From: an uncultured bacterium
Lineage (GTDB): Bacteria; Cyanobacteriota; Vampirovibrionia; Gastranaerophilales; Gastranaerophilaceae
Assembly: GCA_900553205.1 (NCBI GenBank)
Contig: USCK01000056.1
Location: 1-10,526 of the forward strand
Reading direction: 5' to 3'
DNA: 10,526 bases
How positions within the stretch are numbered: the first letter of the stretch is position 1; each line of letters starts with the position of its first letter. Both the position numbers and the translations under genes were made by a program. Below are positions 1 through 5,648 of the stretch, in pieces. Below the pieces are notes generated by a model that saw only the letters and a program-made list of their open reading frames with translations, was not told where the DNA came from and searched no databases.

Positions 1-1
1 A

Positions 2-613
2 AAAACAGAAACTCCTGCAGTTGCATCAGAACCAAAAACTGCACAAGAAAAATTTGAAGCAGATTTAGCAGCTGATTCTGAATTAGCGAGTGCTGATGGT
101 AGGCAACGTGCACAAATTTTAGACAAAAGAGTTTCTACTATGCAACAACAAGTTGCAAACTTGAAAAAGCCAACAATAGTTATTAAAAAAGGCTTCTTAG
201 GTTTAGGTCATGCTAAAACAAAAGTATTAAAAACTGCAGAAGAAAATACGGCTACAAACAAAGACCAAATTACAGCACTTGAACAAAATATAGATAAGAC
301 TAAAAAATTAAAAGCCTATGCTGATGTTGCAACACAAGTAGGAACAATGTTTGCATCAAGTAGTTTTGTAGATGATAAAGGTAACAAGATTGCAGAATAC
401 CCACAACATACAGTTGTAAAATATAAAAATGCTAATGGTGAAGAATCATACGCTGCAAAAGTTGAAAACTACAATAAAGAAACTCACAAGTGGGATTCAA
501 GTTATTATGCTTTCGATGTACAACAAATTAGAGACGTCAAAGGGGCAGAAGTAAGATGGCAAGCCGTACCTGATATGAAAAATCCGTTGACAGATGGTCA
601 AGAAGTAAGATAA
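2..613 (+). CDS. Hypothetical protein, 5'-truncated, coiled-coil-prone
   Basis: The reading frame is open from base 2 to a TAA stop at 611-613. The gene therefore begins left of the window, and 203 C-terminal residues are visible. An internal ATG at 140 exists, but I see no strong Shine-Dalgarno before it and the upstream codons read as normal protein (for example AQEKFEADLAADSELASADG), so I treat 140 as internal. The protein is very hydrophilic, rich in Lys, Glu, Gln, Ala and Thr. Two heptad-like stretches suggest coiled coils: one around the codons at 100-170, and one around ITALEQNIDKTKKLKAYADV. After these comes a compact, probably beta-rich C-terminal part containing YPQHTVVKYKNANGEESYAAKV. 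There is no membrane segment in the visible portion. I do not recognise the family. It ends in a hairpin terminator shared with the convergent gene to the right. Confidence 0.75.
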   Translation, partial: KTETPAVASEPKTAQEKFEADLAADSELASADGRQRAQILDKRVSTMQQQVANLKKPTIVIKKGFLGLGHAKTKVLKTAEENTATNKDQITALEQNIDKTKKLKAYADVATQVGTMFASSSFVDDKGNKIAEYPQHTVVKYKNANGEESYAAKVENYNKETHKWDSSYYAFDVQQIRDVKGAEVRWQAVPDMKNPLTDGQEVR

Positions 614-638
614 TTAAACAGATAAATAAAATATAATA

Positions 639-674
639 AAAACATGTCTGCTATATAATAGCAGGCATGTTTTT
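639..674. terminator. Bidirectional hairpin terminator between convergent genes
   Basis: A 14-bp stem pairs 639-652 with 660-673 and contains a single G-U pair (core ACATGTCTGCT against AGCAGGCATGT). The loop is 7 nt. Runs of A on the left and T on the right mean that transcripts on either strand end in a U tract. It lies 26 nt after the plus-strand stop at 613 and 14 nt beyond the end of the minus-strand gene (688), so it can serve both genes. Confidence 0.85.
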
Positions 675-687
675 AAGTTGTTCATGA

Positions 688-1119
688 TTATTGTAAGAAA
701 CCTTTTTTCTCAGCGATTTTATTCATTTGATTTCTTATACTGTTAATTTCTTTGGTCTTTTTATTAATAGTGTCATTATATGCTTTTCTTTCTTCAAAGA
801 AAGTTAGTATATTCTTAAGCTTATTTACCATTTTTTTTGGTTTTTCTTTTGTATTAAAGAATATATCATCTTGCATATTGTTAAAACTATCTTCATATTT
901 ACCTGCTTTATACGATACACTTGTATATAAAGACGGATATATGCGTCCTTGTGTATATAAATGTACATGTAGGTCGCCTTTTAAGCCTTTTGTTTCTTTG
1001 GCAAACATTTTTTCTACAGTCTTTAATGTTTCTTTGTGTGGTAGATTTTTAAGAGTATCATTAGTTGAAAATTTAACTCTAGCACCAAATGAAACATTAT
1101 TAGATTGATTGTTAATCAT
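688..1119 (-). CDS. Small orphan protein with N-terminal NVSFGAR motif
   Basis: This encodes 143 aa, starting at ATG 1119-1117 with a strong Shine-Dalgarno (AAGGAGGG, complement of 1126-1133) about 6 nt upstream. The N-terminus reads MINNQSNNVSFGARVKF. Short proteins opening with a similar Asn-rich stretch followed by SFGA or SFKG are, from memory, common in Gastranaerophilales genomes, but their function is unknown to me. The rest is basic and hydrophilic, with a probable beta segment (GDLHVHLYTQGRIYPSLYTSV) and a Lys-rich helical C-terminus from about residue 90, probably a coiled coil (KKTKEINSIRNQMNKIAEKK). It has no hydrophobic signal peptide and no membrane segment. The start codon lies at the base of a perfect 10-bp inverted repeat that surrounds the ribosome-binding site. 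It converges on the gene to its left. That it is a real gene is supported by the Shine-Dalgarno and the terminator; its role is unknown. Confidence 0.75.
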   Translation of the reverse strand: MINNQSNNVSFGARVKFSTNDTLKNLPHKETLKTVEKMFAKETKGLKGDLHVHLYTQGRIYPSLYTSVSYKAGKYEDSFNNMQDDIFFNTKEKPKKMVNKLKNILTFFEERKAYNDTINKKTKEINSIRNQMNKIAEKKGFLQ

Positions 1120-1145
1120 TTTATACCCTCCTTTTGGGTATAAAA
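1119..1145 (-). promoter_or_regulatory. Hairpin enclosing the Shine-Dalgarno of the orphan gene
   Basis: A perfect 10-bp inverted repeat (1119-1128, TTTTATACCC, against 1136-1145, GGGTATAAAA) surrounds a 7-nt centre. In the minus-strand mRNA the loop reads AAAAGGA and the next bases, GGG, are the first paired bases. The Shine-Dalgarno AAGGAGGG thus straddles the loop and stem, and the stem ends on the A of the start codon. This could be a translational switch or a DNA operator. The geometry is seen directly; a regulatory role is inferred. Confidence 0.5.
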
Positions 1146-1400
1146 CTCATAAATAAATAATTTGTTAGTTTGTATAGTTTTGTTAACAAGGCATATTAGA
1201 GATATCGCTGAACAGGTATAAAAAAATACTCCCCAGGTTGTCTTGAGAAACTCGCGTTAAACGGGTCTACGGTTTTTACTTCAAGAATTTCATTCTTTCG
1301 TAAAATACCTTCGCCCTCTGCTCGTTTCTCGCTGGGCTCTCACTATTGGTTCTCGCCTCAACCTTGTTCAGTTATATTATTAATATAAACTAAAAAAATA
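1146..1400. other. Gene-free stretch downstream of tRNA-Asn
   Basis: I see no protein gene here. The part from 1146 to 1208 is AT-rich and includes the 10-bp palindrome TTGTTAACAA (1180-1189); it probably carries the promoter of the minus-strand gene at 688-1119, although I could not identify convincing -35 and -10 boxes. A 22-bp copy of the tRNA 3' end lies at 1219-1240. The remaining 150 bp (1241-1390) are locally more GC-rich and can fold. One nested hairpin pairs TTTTAC near 1276 with GTAAAA near 1301 and encloses AAGAA-TTTCA-TTCTT. GAGAAAC near 1245 can pair with GTTTCTC near 1325. The function is unknown. Confidence 0.5.
1219..1240 (-). repeat. Partial copy of the tRNA-Asn 3' end
   Basis: These 22 bases are identical to 1391-1412. 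That segment is the last part of tRNA-Asn (3' half of the T stem and acceptor strand) plus the T-rich tract that follows it. The copy is in the same orientation, 172 bp away. A duplicated tRNA 3' end is the usual footprint of tyrosine-recombinase integration, but no integrase lies between the copies and the interval is very short. Confidence 0.8.
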
Positions 1401-1472
1401 CTCCCCAGGTTGGGCTCGAACCAACAACCTACCGGTTAACAGCCGGTTGCTCCACCATTGAGCTACTGAGGA
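1401..1472 (-). tRNA. tRNA-Asn (anticodon GTT)
   Basis: The minus strand folds as a full cloverleaf of 72 nt including the discriminator G. The acceptor stem is TCCTCAG/CTGGGGA with one T-G pair. The D stem is GCTC/GAGC with GG in the loop. The anticodon stem is ACCGG/CCGGT around the loop CTGTTAA, giving anticodon GTT (asparagine). The variable loop is AGGTT, and the T stem is GTTGG/CCAAC with loop TTCGAGC. The CCA end is not encoded: the acceptor is followed directly by GTATTTTTTT, which may help termination. GTT-anticodon tRNAs are classical substrates for queuosine at G34, and queA lies nearby in the divergent operon. Partial duplications flank the gene on both sides. Confidence 0.96.
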
Positions 1473-1504
1473 ATATTTTCTTAAACTTATTTAATTGTCA
1501 CTTC

Positions 1505-1518
1505 CTCAATGGTGGAGC
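1505..1518 (+). repeat. Inverted copy of the tRNA-Asn D-arm in its own leader
   Basis: CTCAATGGTGGAGC on the plus strand is the exact reverse complement of 1449-1462, the D-arm of the tRNA. In a minus-strand precursor transcript, the leader would therefore contain a 14-nt perfect antisense of the D-arm, with 42 nt between the two segments. The inverted copy extends to TCCTCAATGGTGGAGC, which equals the tRNA 5' region after loss of 8 nt between two TCA repeats. Confidence 0.85.
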
Positions 1519-1558
1519 TTGCTCCAATTTTTGAACTTTGCTCACCCTGCTCGCTAAG

Positions 1559-1597
1559 GAGCTACTGAGGAATATTTTTAAATCTATTTAATTGTCA
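1559..1597 (-). repeat. Partial copy of the tRNA-Asn 5' end and leader
   Basis: Bases 1559-1578 are identical to 1460-1479 (first 13 nt of the tRNA plus 7 nt of leader). The similarity continues through ATTTAATTGTCA to 1597, matching 1500. Orientation is the same and the spacing is 97-99 bp. The copy breaks off after the tRNA sequence TCCTCAGTAGCTC, so it cannot form a tRNA. Confidence 0.85.
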
Positions 1598-1649
1598 TAA
1601 AGACTTTTTATTAAATCTTTCGTCTGAGGGGTTTCCCTCAACCCGTAAT

Positions 1650-1680
1650 ATTATAGTAACAAATAAATTTTATTTGTAAA
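1650..1680 (-). promoter_or_regulatory. Probable promoter of the tRNA-Asn transcript
   Basis: On the minus strand there is a consensus TATAAT (complement of 1650-1655) with TTACAA 18 nt upstream (complement of 1674-1679). Transcription would run toward tRNA-Asn through the 5'-end copy and the antisense D-arm. A 9-bp inverted repeat with a 1-nt centre (ACAAATAAA/TTTATTTGT, 1659-1677) occupies the spacer and could be an operator. Confidence 0.4.
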
Positions 1681-1707
1681 GTATTTATTTTTATATCAAC
1701 CAAATAT

Positions 1708-1736
1708 TTGACTTGAGCCTATATTTAGGGTATTTT
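1708..1736 (+). promoter_or_regulatory. Probable promoter of the yidC operon
   Basis: TTGACT at 1708-1713 is separated by 17 nt from TATTTT at 1731-1736. This would start the yidC mRNA near 1743, giving a leader of about 60 nt. The boxes fit a sigma-70-type consensus well at -35 and moderately at -10. Confidence 0.5.
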
Positions 1737-1806
1737 TTTCATAGCTTGAATGCGAATTTTTTTATTCAGGCATGTAGATAGAATTTAAAAAGACAGGGAA
1801 GAGAGT

Positions 1807-2889
1807 ATGGATTTTGTTACTTTAACTATTAAATGTTTAAAAATATTATCAGAAATTACAGGTAGTTACGGTTTAGGTATTATTTTATTGACCGTAATTG
1901 TAAGAATGGCTATGTGGCCTCTTGGACTTTCTCAACAGCGTTCTATGAGAACTATGCAACTTCTTCAACCTAAAATGAAGGCTATTCAAGAACGTTACAA
2001 AAATGATCCTCAAATGATGCAAAAGAAAATGATGGATTTCTACAAAGAACATAAATTTAATCCAATGGCAGGTTGTTTTCCACTTCTTATTCAAATGCCA
2101 ATATTCATTTTATTGTATTCTTCTTTAATGAGCCCACAATTTATACAAATGGCAGGGCAAGCTCCATTTTTGTTCATCAAAAGTCTTGATTCTACTTTAA
2201 AGACAAATGCAGGTATTTCTAATGATGGAATCATGGGGGCTTCAAACTATGCAACATTTATCACAGGAAAAACTGCAACTGTTTATCTAAAGAAAGAAAC
2301 ACTTAACAATATAAAAATTGAAAAACCAAATAAAGCTGTCGTTGTTCAAGGTGAACTTGTTCCAGGTGAACCTATTGATTTTAAAGTAAGCCTAGATAGT
2401 CTTGATTTAAAATTCAGTCAATTAGATCAAATTCAAAAAGCTGATATTGATGTAACTAATATGCAAACTAAAGAAACTGAAAAAGTTACATTCATTAGAA
2501 AAGATGGCATTTTAACGGCATCTGTACCATCAAAAGCTGTTAAAACAAATCTACACTTTGATGTTCTGGCATTAATCTTGTTATTTGGTTTAACAATGGT
2601 TGCAGCTCAAAAAGCTATGATGGCAATGACTAAAAAACAAGATTTGGACCCAAGTCAAGCTGCTATGCAAAAATCAATGAACATGTTTATGCCTATTATG
2701 TTATGTGGTACATTCGTATTCATTCCAATTCCTGCAGGGGTTTTATTATACTTAATTTCAAGTAACATTGTTCAAGTTCTACAAACTGTTGTTATCAATA
2801 AGCAACTTGAAGCTGAAGACGAAAAGAAAAAAGCTCAGGTATCTGATGATGATATCGCTAATGCTAAACAAATAAAGGCAAAAGACTAA
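1807..2889 (+). CDS. yidC: Membrane protein insertase YidC/Oxa1 family
   Basis: This is the YidC/Oxa1/Alb3 insertase (360 aa), which places proteins into the cytoplasmic membrane alone or with SecYEG. It has no N-terminal TM1 and P1 domain of the E. coli kind and starts directly at the conserved core. The first core membrane segment (about 19-39) carries the functional arginine R33 in VRMAMWPL. A charged cytoplasmic helical hairpin follows (about 40-88, QPKMKAIQERY). The next membrane segment is about 91-108, with the family motif NPMAGCFPLLIQMP. The last segments lie at about 252-268 and 290-330, with IPAGVLLYLISSN. Residues 110-250 form an unusually large extracytoplasmic, partly beta-rich loop between the second and third core segments. 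As I recall, cyanobacterial YidC also has an insertion here. The C-terminus is a Lys/Glu/Asp tail. AGGGAAGAGAG precedes the ATG. The stop TAA overlaps the queA ATG by one base. Confidence 0.93.
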   Translation: MDFVTLTIKCLKILSEITGSYGLGIILLTVIVRMAMWPLGLSQQRSMRTMQLLQPKMKAIQERYKNDPQMMQKKMMDFYKEHKFNPMAGCFPLLIQMPIFILLYSSLMSPQFIQMAGQAPFLFIKSLDSTLKTNAGISNDGIMGASNYATFITGKTATVYLKKETLNNIKIEKPNKAVVVQGELVPGEPIDFKVSLDSLDLKFSQLDQIQKADIDVTNMQTKETEKVTFIRKDGILTASVPSKAVKTNLHFDVLALILLFGLTMVAAQKAMMAMTKKQDLDPSQAAMQKSMNMFMPIMLCGTFVFIPIPAGVLLYLISSNIVQVLQTVVINKQLEAEDEKKKAQVSDDDIANAKQIKAKD

Positions 2890-3947
2890 TGTTAGTATCA
2901 GAATTTGATTATGAACTTCCAGAAGAATTAATTGCTCAATACCCAACAGATAAACGTGATTTTTCTAAAATGTTAGTTATTGATCCAGCTAACCAAACTA
3001 TTGAGCATGCTCATTTCTTTGATATAGTTAATTATCTAGATGATAATTGTGTTTTAATTCTAAATAACACTAAAGTTATTCCTGCCCGTTTATATGGCAC
3101 AAAAGATACAGGCGCAAAGATTGAGATATTCTTACTTAAACAAAAAGAAAATAAAAACTGGGAAGTTTTAATCAGACCTTCTAAAAGGGTTAAAATTGGC
3201 ACTATAATTACTATATCAAAAGATTTACAAGTGGAAGTTATACAAGAACTTGAAGATGCAGGCAAATGGCTTGTAAATCTAAAATATGAAGGTGATTTAT
3301 ATCATATTCTTGATAAAGTTGGTAATGTTCCTTTACCACCGTATATAGAAAGAAAAATGACATCTGATGAGTTAAAAGCTCTTGATTATGACAGATATCA
3401 AACTGTTTATGCTCAAAAAGAAGGTTCTGTAGCAGCTCCAACGGCTGGACTACATTTTACTACAGAAATCTTAGATAAATTAAAACAAAAAGGTATAGAA
3501 ATAGGATATGTAACCCTTAATGTCGGTTTAGGAACTTTCCGTCCTGTAAAATGTGATAATGTTCTTGACCACAAAATGGATTCAGAATCTTATGAAATAT
3601 CAAAAGAAACGGCAGAGTTAATTAATAGAGCTAAACAAGAAGGTAAAAAAATAGTTGCAGTAGGGACTACGACAGTAAGAACTTTAGAATCTGCATATAA
3701 AGAGTTTGGGTGTATAAAAGAATGTAAGTCAGCATCGACTTTGTTTATATATCCACCTTACGAATTCAAAGTTATTGATTCATTAATAACAAACTTTCAT
3801 TTACCAAAATCAACTTTATTAATGCTTGTTTCAGCTTTAGCAGGCAAAGATTTTATATTTAAAGCTTATAAAACGGCTATTGAAAACAAATATAGATTTT
3901 ATAGCTATGGAGATTGCATGTTTATAAAAGGTAAAGTATGCAATTAA
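2889..3947 (+). CDS. queA: S-adenosylmethionine:tRNA ribosyltransferase-isomerase QueA
   Basis: QueA transfers and isomerises the ribosyl part of S-adenosylmethionine onto 7-aminomethyl-7-deazaguanine at position 34 of tRNAs for Asn, Asp, His and Tyr, making epoxyqueuosine. At 352 aa it is full length for the family. Family blocks appear in order: RDFSKMLV near the N-terminus, LNNTKVIPARLYG, VPLPPYIER, GSVAAPTAGLHFT, LNVGLGTFRPV, HKMDSESYEI, GTTTVRTLES, LITNFHLPKSTLLMLVSAL and YRFYSYGDCMFI. No block is missing. The ATG overlaps the yidC stop in TAATG, which suggests translational coupling. The 3' end overlaps the next gene by 10 nt. No other queuosine gene is in the window, so the organism must have or import the precursor elsewhere. 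A substrate tRNA (Asn) is encoded about 1.4 kb upstream on the other strand. Confidence 0.97.
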   Translation: MLVSEFDYELPEELIAQYPTDKRDFSKMLVIDPANQTIEHAHFFDIVNYLDDNCVLILNNTKVIPARLYGTKDTGAKIEIFLLKQKENKNWEVLIRPSKRVKIGTIITISKDLQVEVIQELEDAGKWLVNLKYEGDLYHILDKVGNVPLPPYIERKMTSDELKALDYDRYQTVYAQKEGSVAAPTAGLHFTTEILDKLKQKGIEIGYVTLNVGLGTFRPVKCDNVLDHKMDSESYEISKETAELINRAKQEGKKIVAVGTTTVRTLESAYKEFGCIKECKSASTLFIYPPYEFKVIDSLITNFHLPKSTLLMLVSALAGKDFIFKAYKTAIENKYRFYSYGDCMFIKGKVCN

Positions 3948-5251
3948 TAAGCAAAAAACATATTTCTGAATTAATAAAACTAGCACTACCGATATTTATG
4001 GGAAATATCGGTATAATTCTGGTTAATGCAGGTGACTGTTTTGTGGCTGGTAGATATTCTACAAATGCTCTAGCAGCAGTTTCTATTGCAACTTCTATAC
4101 ATGCAACTGTTTCTATGATTGGAGTTGGACTGTTATTAAGCGTTTCACCTTTATTATCGAACATTAGAGGTGCTGGGAAACAAGCAAAAAAATATTTTTA
4201 TCCAACATTAAAATTTGCATTCTTAACATCATTTATTCTTTTAGGGTTAGCATTGGCATACATACCTCTTTTGAAATATTTAGGATATGAACCAATGTTA
4301 TTAAAAGACATAAAGATTTATACATTTATAGTAGCATTTTCATCTTTCGGAATGATTTTACATGTTGCATTAAAAGAATTTTTACAAGCTTATGAAGTTG
4401 TCTTTATGCCAAACTTCGTGATGCTTTTATCAGTTATTTTAAATGTTATACTTAATTTTGTATTCACATTTGGACTCTGTGGTTGTCCATCTATGGGGGC
4501 GGCCGGTTTAGCACTCGCAACATTGATAGCTAGAACTCTTTGTGGATTCTGTTTGTTAGGCTTTTGTTTATACAAATTTAACTTTGAGAACTTCTCTGAT
4601 AAAAAATACTATAAGCAAATAATAAAAGTAGGGTTTCCAATATCAGTTGCCATAGTAATAGAATTTTTATCATTTAACTCTATGGCTATTTTAATGGGTC
4701 GTATCTCTGGCATATATGCAGCCGCTCAAAATATAATAATGACATTAGCAAATATGTCATTTATGTTTCCTTTAGCGATATCAAATGCTATAGCGGTAAA
4801 AGTTGGTTTTGCCAACGGTGCAAAGAATTATGAAGAACTAACTTCTTATATAAAAAATGGTGTGCTTATTACGGTTGGATTTATGTCTATGACAAGTATA
4901 ATATATGCTACTTGTTCAAAATATTTAGCATCTGTTTTTACACCTGATACTGCTTTAATATCTATTATTATACCTGTTATGTACTTTGTCGCTGCGTTTC
5001 AAGTTAGTGACGGGGTACAAGTTGCTTTAGCAGGGGTTTTTAAAGGTTTGAAACGTACAAAAATTGTTATGTACTCAAATCTAATAGCATATTTAATGAT
5101 AGGGGTATCTTCAGGTTATTACTGCGCACTTCATTCCACAAGACATTTGTTAGCTTTTTGGGCAGCATTTTCTGCATCGTCCTTTTTATTATCTACAATT
5201 CTTATAATATCAGTATTAAGAATTTTAAAGAGACTTAAACAAGCTTATTAA
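3938..5251 (+). CDS. MATE family efflux transporter
   Basis: This is a 437-aa polytopic membrane protein of about 12 hydrophobic segments. It fits the multidrug and toxic compound extrusion family, which exports cationic or aromatic compounds in exchange for Na+ or H+. The N-terminus ISELIKLALPIFMGNIG, followed by VNAGDCFVAGRYSTNALAAVS, matches the first MATE helix. D33 sits where family members keep a conserved acidic residue in TM1. The pseudo-repeat of the second half begins near the codons at 4620 (IIKVGFPISVAIVIEF). The start is ATG 3938, inside the end of queA, preceded by AAAGG. That overlap makes it the third gene of the yidC operon. The substrate cannot be told from sequence. A link to queuosine precursors is possible only by position. 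Confidence 0.9.
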   Translation: MQLISKKHISELIKLALPIFMGNIGIILVNAGDCFVAGRYSTNALAAVSIATSIHATVSMIGVGLLLSVSPLLSNIRGAGKQAKKYFYPTLKFAFLTSFILLGLALAYIPLLKYLGYEPMLLKDIKIYTFIVAFSSFGMILHVALKEFLQAYEVVFMPNFVMLLSVILNVILNFVFTFGLCGCPSMGAAGLALATLIARTLCGFCLLGFCLYKFNFENFSDKKYYKQIIKVGFPISVAIVIEFLSFNSMAILMGRISGIYAAAQNIIMTLANMSFMFPLAISNAIAVKVGFANGAKNYEELTSYIKNGVLITVGFMSMTSIIYATCSKYLASVFTPDTALISIIIPVMYFVAAFQVSDGVQVALAGVFKGLKRTKIVMYSNLIAYLMIGVSSGYYCALHSTRHLLAFWAAFSASSFLLSTILIISVLRILKRLKQAY

Positions 5252-5256
5252 ATAAT

Positions 5257-5302
5257 AAAAAAGACGGAACACAAAATAGCATTCCGTCCTTAAATGTTTT
5301 TT
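5257..5302. terminator. Terminator between the MATE and HU genes
   Basis: Arms GACGGAA (5263-5269) and TTCCGTC (5282-5288) form a 7-bp stem with a 12-nt loop, sitting between convergent genes. On the minus strand the stem is followed directly by six U (complement of 5257-5262), a good terminator for the HU gene. On the plus strand a T6 run (5297-5302) follows only after 8 nt, so termination of the yidC operon may be weaker. Confidence 0.8.
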
Positions 5303-5311
5303 AAGAATTAA

Positions 5312-5584
5312 TTACTTTACTAATTCTTTGAATTTTTTACCAGCTGAGAAAGCAGGAACTGTTTTTGCAGCAATTTTTAATTCTGCACCAGTTTGTGGGT
5401 TACGACCAGTTCTAGCAGCTCTCTTACGTGCTTCAAAAGTACCAAAACCAACTAAAGTAACTTTTTTACCTTTAGCAACTGATTTTTCAATAACTTCTAA
5501 TGTAGCTGATAAAATATCAGAAGCTGCTTTTTGTGATACACCAGATTTCTTAGCAATTTCTTTTACTAATTCTTCTTTGTTCAT
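5312..5584 (-). CDS. HU-family DNA-binding protein
   Basis: This is a 90-aa histone-like HU protein that bends and compacts DNA as a dimer. The start is set at the ATG 5584-5582 (MNKEELVKEIAKKSGVS) because AAGGAGA lies just upstream and the result is exactly the usual HU length. An in-frame ATG at 5623 would add 13 residues that look like leader, not protein. The N-terminal helix pair (about 1-40) is followed by VGFGTFEARKRAARTGRNPQTG, which includes the DNA-binding arm with the RNPQTG tip and its intercalating proline. The C-terminal helix is FSAGKKFKELVK. It has its own promoter and terminator, so it is probably transcribed alone. Whether it is HU alpha-like, HU beta-like or another subgroup cannot be decided. 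Confidence 0.96.
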   Translation of the reverse strand: MNKEELVKEIAKKSGVSQKAASDILSATLEVIEKSVAKGKKVTLVGFGTFEARKRAARTGRNPQTGAELKIAAKTVPAFSAGKKFKELVK

Positions 5585-5648
5585 AATGTTCTCCTTCTTT
5601 CTAGTAATAGCTTGCTCAAACATTGTAGTTTAAGCATTTCATTATCCT

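Larger units (their letters stand above)
1473..1806. other. Gene-free divergent region between tRNA-Asn and yidC
   Basis: No protein gene is visible. From left to right the region holds the tRNA leader (1473-1500); an inverted fragment of the tRNA D-arm with a small hairpin GGAGC-TT-GCTCC (1514-1525); a block containing GCTCACCCTGCTCGCT; a second copy of the tRNA 5' end and leader (1559-1597); a small TGAGGG-GTTT-CCCTCA hairpin (1625-1640); a probable minus-strand promoter around 1650-1680; an AT-rich palindrome (1659-1677); and the yidC promoter (1708-1736). Confidence 0.6.

Noticed and set aside
752..1108. 118-aa plus-strand ORF, hydrophobic-looking at its N-terminus
   Set aside because: It is almost exactly antisense to the orphan gene at 688-1119, has no Shine-Dalgarno, and its composition is that of a complement of a Lys/Asn-rich gene.
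1219..1412. attL/attR of an integrated phage or island at tRNA-Asn
   Set aside because: Only 150 bp lie between the 22-bp repeats, no integrase or cargo is present, and the 5' end of the tRNA is also duplicated. A deletion scar remains possible but is not shown.
3937..5251. A new gene system built around the MATE transporter
   Set aside because: The gene is an ordinary full-length MATE protein in a housekeeping operon; nothing in it supports a novel role beyond its position.
5585..5623. Upstream ATG adding 13 residues to HU
   Set aside because: The added residues include the region of the Shine-Dalgarno itself, and the downstream ATG has perfect SD spacing and gives the standard 90-aa protein.
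5328..5633. 101-aa plus-strand ORF opposite the HU gene
   Set aside because: It is the mirror of a clear HU coding sequence and has no ribosome-binding site.
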